Shown here piece after piece: positions 6,041 to 9,779 of a stretch of DNA of 9,779 bases. Below the pieces are notes generated by a model. That model was given only the letters and a program-made list of their open reading frames with translations, was not told where the DNA came from and made no database searches. Made by a program: the position numbers and the translations under genes. The stretch is from Verrucomicrobiota bacterium (GTDB lineage Bacteria > Verrucomicrobiota > Verrucomicrobiia > Verrucomicrobiales > DEV007): positions 1-9,779 of the forward strand of contig JAHDCN010000035.1 of assembly GCA_020629815.1 (NCBI GenBank), written 5' to 3'. Position 1 is the stretch's first letter. Each line of letters begins with the position of its first letter.

Positions 6041-8728
6041 TCACTCCCCTTGAATATACGCAATCAGATCTGCGATATCCTGCTTGCTTAGGGCTGCTTC
6101 GAGCCCTTCAGGCATGAGGCTTGTTCCAAGGCCTTTCATGCTCGTCACCTTTTTTCGAGGAAAGGTTTTCTCGAGTCCGCCGGGCATCTTGACAGTGATT
6201 TGGGTGCTATCTTCGGAACCAATAATTCCTGTGAGAATCTCTTCTCCAATTTGGAAAGTGAAGGCCTGATACTGTGGTGCGACTTCTTTGTTGGGATCGA
6301 GAATATTGGTAAGAATCGATTCGGGGCCGGCGGTCCGGTAGGTCTGAATGTCAGGGCCAAGTTCCCAGCCTTTTCCGTCTGGTGTCTTGTGGCAGCCAAT
6401 ACATAGGGCTGCGAATTTCGTTTCACCGTTTCGCGCATCACCGGTAAGTTTCAGAGTAGCCTGATAGTCTGCGACCGCTGCAGAACGGGAGGCAATTTTC
6501 GGCAAAACAGAGGCAGCCAAATTTTTCGTTTCGACATCAGAGTGATTTCGCAATTTCTCCAGAGCATCTGCCGCAACAGACTCGATCTTGATTTTGCCGG
6601 ACTGAATGGCAAGGAGGAAAGCTTTTGCATTGTCTGCTCTGGAAACGGCTCGATTGGCCACCTCCGTTTTGGCAAGTCCTGGAAGAGACGCGTAGTTCTG
6701 AATGAGAAAATCGGTATCAGTGAGACTGCGAGCAGCGGACAGACGCAGCCCGGATTCGACTGAATGATCGGCAACGATCTTGCGCAGCAGTTGTGTGGTT
6801 TTCTCTGAATTGTCGCCCGACAGAATACTCAATGCCGCTTGCTTGTCGGCTGTTGAGGCTTCAGGGCTTTGAGCTGTATTCCGCGCTCTGGCCTGTAGTT
6901 TCATGAAAGAACTACTCGCACTAAGTTTTTTCCAGGAGGGACTTGTTCCGCTGCCGGATTGTAATCCGGAAATAACTGCAGCTGTCTCGGCTCTGACTGG
7001 TTGCTCGCTAAGTTCTGCAAGAATCGACTCCATCAATTCTAAATTTCCTGATCGACCGATCATAGCCAGAAGGCTACTACGAAAAGAAGGAGAAGAGCCT
7101 TTGTCTATTCGGGTCCAGGCCTCCTTCAGTGATTCCATATTTCGAAGCGAGTTGAGCAGGGCCGCCTCCGCCCAGGTATCGCCCTGAGCCCGCTCGAGAT
7201 TTTCCAAAAGCGGAGATTCGGCTGAGAGATCAGCGGTAAACTGATCGGGAGCCTGCTTCACTTCTGCGGCGACGCCGCGTTCGTACAAAAGTCGACGCGC
7301 AGTGGTTTGATGCCAGTCGTTGGGGTGGTTGATGAGGTCTTGCAGGTCCTCATCGGAAGCTTCCGAGAGTCGCGGGATACTTCGGCGCTGATGCCCTTCC
7401 GGCTGAATCCGGTAGATTCGTCCTCGATCGTTGCCGCTGTTCAGATCGAGGTGCTTCTTGATTCCCTCAGGCAGTGACCAGGGGTGTTCGATTACCTCCC
7501 GATACATATCGCAAACATACAGACATCCGTCGGGTCCATTGTGGGTGCTCGCGGGGCGAAACCAGTTGTCGCTGCTGCGCAGAAATTCGGTTTCCTGTTC
7601 ATCTGCTGGGCGTTTTGCGATGGGTTGTGATTTGCCATTCGATCTCGAAAGAATCTTCCGATGAAGCAGGTTGCTGCCGACATCACCAACGAAAACATTG
7701 TCGCGAAAACCCTCGCCGAAGGCATCGCCCCAAAACAGATTAATACCAGTGGCCGAAGTGAAATATCCAGATACCCGGCCTCCGCCTTCAACGATACCTT
7801 TCACCACACCCGACACGCGCCAACGGGTGCGAACCACCCGCCACGGTTCATCGTCGCTGATCCGAAATACCGGGGCAGCCGATCCATCGGTTGCGATGCC
7901 AGTGAGAGCAGGTGGCATACGAAACCAAGGATTCGGCTTTAGTTGGCTGCGCTCCCACGCTACCCAAATGAGATGTCTGGAGTTGCTGCAAATGTAGCGA
8001 CGTCCCTGTGAGTCAAAGCTCATCCCGTATTGGGCAGTTCCATTTTCCGGACGCAGGTCCAGCAATTCTGGATCGAAGGAAAAATCCGCTCCTCGCAGGG
8101 AAACTTCAGCAAATGAGCTGTCGTCGGGCCGGGTGATCGATCCGCCATTTGCAGCGGTCGCTCCCCAGATTCGATTGTCCGGGCCCCAGCGAAAACTATT
8201 GAACAGAGCCTGCATATTCAAACGCATCTCTTTGCCTTTGCCGAAGCCGGTGAAGACCGTTTTCTTTTCGTCGGCAACACCGTCGCCATCGGTGTCTTTT
8301 GCGTAGAAAATATCCGGAGTGGCGCCGACAAAAATCCCCCCTTGGTAACAAAGCACAGCAGTCGGCCATTTCAGCTTGTCGAGGTAAACCGTCGCTTTCT
8401 CGTACACGCCATCACCGTCAGTGTCCTCCAGCATCCGAATCCGACCGAGCTCATCATCGCGACGTTCCGAGTAGCCGCGCATTTCGACTACGAACATACG
8501 ACCATCCTCGTCGAAACACATCGCGATTGGATCCACGACCTCCGGCTCGTGAGCTGCCAGTTGCAGCTCAAAGCCCGGCCTGATCTCGAATGTCTCAATT
8601 GCATCTTCAGGTTCCGTTGCTGGAATTCGTGGCAAATCTTTTACATCTGCTTGTGGCTCGGCGTGAACTGCCGAAATCGAAAAAAGCAGGGCGTAGATCA
8701 GTGAGTGCTTTGCTAACGAAAAAATCAT
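6041..8728 (-). CDS. PVC-type exported dehydrogenase with HEAT-like repeats and C-terminal cytochrome c domain
   Basis: From the ATG at 8728 the product has 895 residues and opens with a Sec signal peptide (MIFSLAKHSLIYALLFSISAVHA, cut near 23). The frame extends to an ATG at 8764, but the 12 extra residues spoil the signal and would overlap the divergent gene. The N-terminal part (about 40-430) is the Piru_Ver-type beta-propeller domain (FEIRPGFELQLAAHEPEVVDPIAM, FVVEMRGY), related in fold to sugar dehydrogenases. Two DTDGDG loops (about 102-107 and 145-150) look calcium-binding. Residues 440-740 form a helical HEAT-like region. The C-terminal domain holds CIGCH (776-780, DNA 6389-6403) for covalent heme and M872 in SLMPEGLE as the probable sixth ligand. 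The family is presumed to oxidise carbohydrate-related substrates outside the cytoplasm and pass electrons to cytochromes; the substrate here is unknown. Confidence 0.88.
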   Translation of the reverse strand: MIFSLAKHSLIYALLFSISAVHAEPQADVKDLPRIPATEPEDAIETFEIRPGFELQLAAHEPEVVDPIAMCFDEDGRMFVVEMRGYSERRDDELGRIRMLEDTDGDGVYEKATVYLDKLKWPTAVLCYQGGIFVGATPDIFYAKDTDGDGVADEKKTVFTGFGKGKEMRLNMQALFNSFRWGPDNRIWGATAANGGSITRPDDSSFAEVSLRGADFSFDPELLDLRPENGTAQYGMSFDSQGRRYICSNSRHLIWVAWERSQLKPNPWFRMPPALTGIATDGSAAPVFRISDDEPWRVVRTRWRVSGVVKGIVEGGGRVSGYFTSATGINLFWGDAFGEGFRDNVFVGDVGSNLLHRKILSRSNGKSQPIAKRPADEQETEFLRSSDNWFRPASTHNGPDGCLYVCDMYREVIEHPWSLPEGIKKHLDLNSGNDRGRIYRIQPEGHQRRSIPRLSEASDEDLQDLINHPNDWHQTTARRLLYERGVAAEVKQAPDQFTADLSAESPLLENLERAQGDTWAEAALLNSLRNMESLKEAWTRIDKGSSPSFRSSLLAMIGRSGNLELMESILAELSEQPVRAETAAVISGLQSGSGTSPSWKKLSASSSFMKLQARARNTAQSPEASTADKQAALSILSGDNSEKTTQLLRKIVADHSVESGLRLSAARSLTDTDFLIQNYASLPGLAKTEVANRAVSRADNAKAFLLAIQSGKIKIESVAADALEKLRNHSDVETKNLAASVLPKIASRSAAVADYQATLKLTGDARNGETKFAALCIGCHKTPDGKGWELGPDIQTYRTAGPESILTNILDPNKEVAPQYQAFTFQIGEEILTGIIGSEDSTQITVKMPGGLEKTFPRKKVTSMKGLGTSLMPEGLEAALSKQDIADLIAYIQGE
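6389..6403 (-). other. CxxCH heme c attachment codons
   Basis: These five codons encode CIGCH, where the two cysteines bind heme covalently and the histidine is the axial ligand. The site lies about 120 residues before the C-terminus, as in the family's heme-binding domain. Attachment happens outside the cytoplasm, consistent with the Sec signal peptide. Confidence 0.9.
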
Positions 8729-8762
8729 AGACTCTGTTGAACCAGCAATCGTACGACATTTC

Positions 8763-9704
8763 ATGAAGCGCAGACAATTCGCAAAAGCGGCGGCATCAGG
8801 GACGCTGGCCGCATTCGCAGTTTCAACCGGGTTATCACAAAAATCGAAACGCTCACCTGAGCTGATCGATATTCACCAGCATGTAAATTTCCTCGGCCGC
8901 TATAACAAAGCGCTGGTCGATCATCAGGATCGAATGGGCGTGACCAAAACTGTTTTGCTTCCTTCCGGTGCAATGATCGCCCGGAGTTCTACCAACGGAG
9001 GTCGAGCCAATGGTCTCGCTGCCCGGGTGTACGGCACCGAGGCATCCGCTCGTCTCGCCAAACAGTATCCGGATCGATTCGTCTACTTTTGTAATGAAGT
9101 TCCCGACAAGCCCGAAGCGGTGGCAGAGCTGGAGAAATGGCTGAAGCGTGGTGCCCTTGGGATTGGTGAATCAAAGTTTAAGTTGGAATGCGACTCGGCT
9201 CCCATGCAGAAAATCTATGAGGTGGCTTCTGAGTTTGAAGTGCCGGTGTTGCTACATTTTGAACACAAGGCCTACAACACAGGTTTTGAGCGCTTCCACA
9301 AAATGTTGGAAAAATACCCGAAGGTGAATTTCATCGGTCATGCCCAGACCTGGTGGGGTAACATCGATGCGAATCATCAGCAGGAGGTGATGTACCCTAA
9401 AGGCCCAGTCAAAGCCGGCGGCCTGACCGACCGGTATCTTGCTGATTATCCGAATATGTTTGCCGACCTTTCTGCAGGGTCCGGGAAAAATGCGCTCAGT
9501 CGCGACGAAAAGCACGCTATTGGATTTCTCGAACGGCATCAGGACAAAATCTGCCTCGGAACCGATTGCGCGGATATCGAAGGGCAAGGAGATTCGTGCT
9601 CTGGAACGGGACAGATCGACAATGTCCGCCGCTTTGTGAAGGATGAAAAAGTTCTGACGAAAATCTTGTCCGGTAATGCGAAGAAAATTATTCGGTTGAG
9701 CTAG
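8763..9704 (+). CDS. Tat-exported amidohydrolase (Amidohydrolase_2-like)
   Basis: The 313-residue protein starts MKRRQFAKAAASGTLAAFAVSTGLSQ, a twin-arginine signal with a cut near residue 26. The rest is a metal-dependent TIM-barrel hydrolase of the amidohydrolase superfamily. It has H38 and H40 in DIHQH after strand 1, LLHFEH (163-168) for the middle histidine, GH193 in FIGHAQ and D268 in LGTDCAD after strand 8. GIGESKF (133-139) is where related enzymes place a further polar residue. The closing ILSGNAKKIIRL is the usual 'G-N-A-x-x-l-f' end of Amidohydrolase_2 proteins. The substrate cannot be read from the sequence; relatives hydrolyse lactones or decarboxylate. The start is divergent from the PVC-type dehydrogenase, about 34 nt apart, with no Shine-Dalgarno on either side. 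Confidence 0.83.
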   Translation: MKRRQFAKAAASGTLAAFAVSTGLSQKSKRSPELIDIHQHVNFLGRYNKALVDHQDRMGVTKTVLLPSGAMIARSSTNGGRANGLAARVYGTEASARLAKQYPDRFVYFCNEVPDKPEAVAELEKWLKRGALGIGESKFKLECDSAPMQKIYEVASEFEVPVLLHFEHKAYNTGFERFHKMLEKYPKVNFIGHAQTWWGNIDANHQQEVMYPKGPVKAGGLTDRYLADYPNMFADLSAGSGKNALSRDEKHAIGFLERHQDKICLGTDCADIEGQGDSCSGTGQIDNVRRFVKDEKVLTKILSGNAKKIIRLS

Positions 9705-9718
9705 GTTGGTGAATGGGT

Positions 9719-9738
9719 TGCGGGCACTCCTGCCCGCA
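9719..9738. repeat. REP-like hairpin, first copy
   Basis: TGCGGGCA-CTCC-TGCCCGCA is a perfect 8-bp stem with a 4-nt loop, 14 nt after the amidohydrolase stop. It is GC-rich but has no following T-run. Its core GGGCACTCCTGCCC recurs with one change, in reverse orientation, in the hairpin at 9750. The pair looks like a dispersed intergenic repeat that may also help end or stabilise the transcript. Confidence 0.6.
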
Positions 9739-9749
9739 GATACACCGAT

Positions 9750-9769
9750 CACGGGCAAGAGTGCCCGTG
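9750..9769. repeat. REP-like hairpin, second (inverted) copy
   Basis: CACGGGCA-AGAG-TGCCCGTG is another perfect 8-bp stem with a 4-nt loop, 11 nt after the first. Its reverse complement core, GGGCACTCTTGCCC, differs from the first hairpin by one base, so the two are inverted copies as in paired REP elements. The element may continue beyond the window edge. Confidence 0.6.
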
Positions 9770-9779
9770 CCCCGAGAGC

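Noticed and set aside
8299..8704. Plus-strand open frames opposite the start of the PVC-type dehydrogenase
   Set aside because: They are antisense shadows of a clearly conserved gene, with no recognisable domains.
1..9779. CRISPR arrays, tRNA or rRNA genes, insertion sequences
   Set aside because: No regularly spaced direct repeats, cloverleaf-like or rRNA sequences, or transposase frames were seen on either strand.

Overview
The window looks like chromosomal DNA of a PVC-superphylum bacterium, most likely Verrucomicrobiota. The strongest sign is the 6041-8728 gene, whose product has an N-terminal beta-propeller-like dehydrogenase domain, a helical repeat middle and a C-terminal CxxCH cytochrome domain. 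That architecture is expanded in Verrucomicrobia and Planctomycetes. Twin-arginine exported enzymes, a LamG-like membrane protein and a eukaryote-like sulfotransferase fit the same group. The phylum call is inference from gene content; no rRNA or tRNA gene is present. No complete new multi-gene system is evident. The least explained items are the repeat-bearing LamG-like membrane protein, the palindromic sites upstream of it and of nuoB, and an exported hydrolase-like protein that appears to lack the usual catalytic glutamates.

Left part (1-4265, all minus strand), in transcription order: a carbohydrate-type sulfotransferase (4265-3390), a 635-residue single-span protein with three W-x-Y-x-D-E-x-G-N repeats at its N-terminus and a LamG/concanavalin-like C-terminus (3248-1341), nuoB (1270-734), nuoC (737-162, overlapping nuoB by 4 nt), and the start of a small membrane protein cut by the window edge (112-1). 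NuoB and NuoC are peripheral-arm subunits of respiratory complex I. Neither nuoA nor nuoD flanks them, so the nuo cluster is split here. A perfect TGTGA-N6-TCACA palindrome lies just upstream of nuoB, and a near copy lies in the leader of the LamG-like gene.

Middle (4364-6038, plus strand): a Tat-exported hydrolase-like protein, then a compact type II toxin-antitoxin pair (antitoxin 5563-5748, RelE/ParE-like toxin 5733-6038). The toxin stop is only 2 nt from the stop of the convergent dehydrogenase gene.

Right (6041-9704): the exported PVC-type dehydrogenase/cytochrome c (minus) and a Tat-exported amidohydrolase (plus) are divergent, with start codons only about 34 nt apart. They may serve the same extracytoplasmic degradation route, but this is inferred from position and export signals only. 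The last 75 nt hold two related hairpins in opposite orientation, resembling a REP-type intergenic repeat. Apart from these and the short leaders, there are no gene-free stretches over 300 bases.
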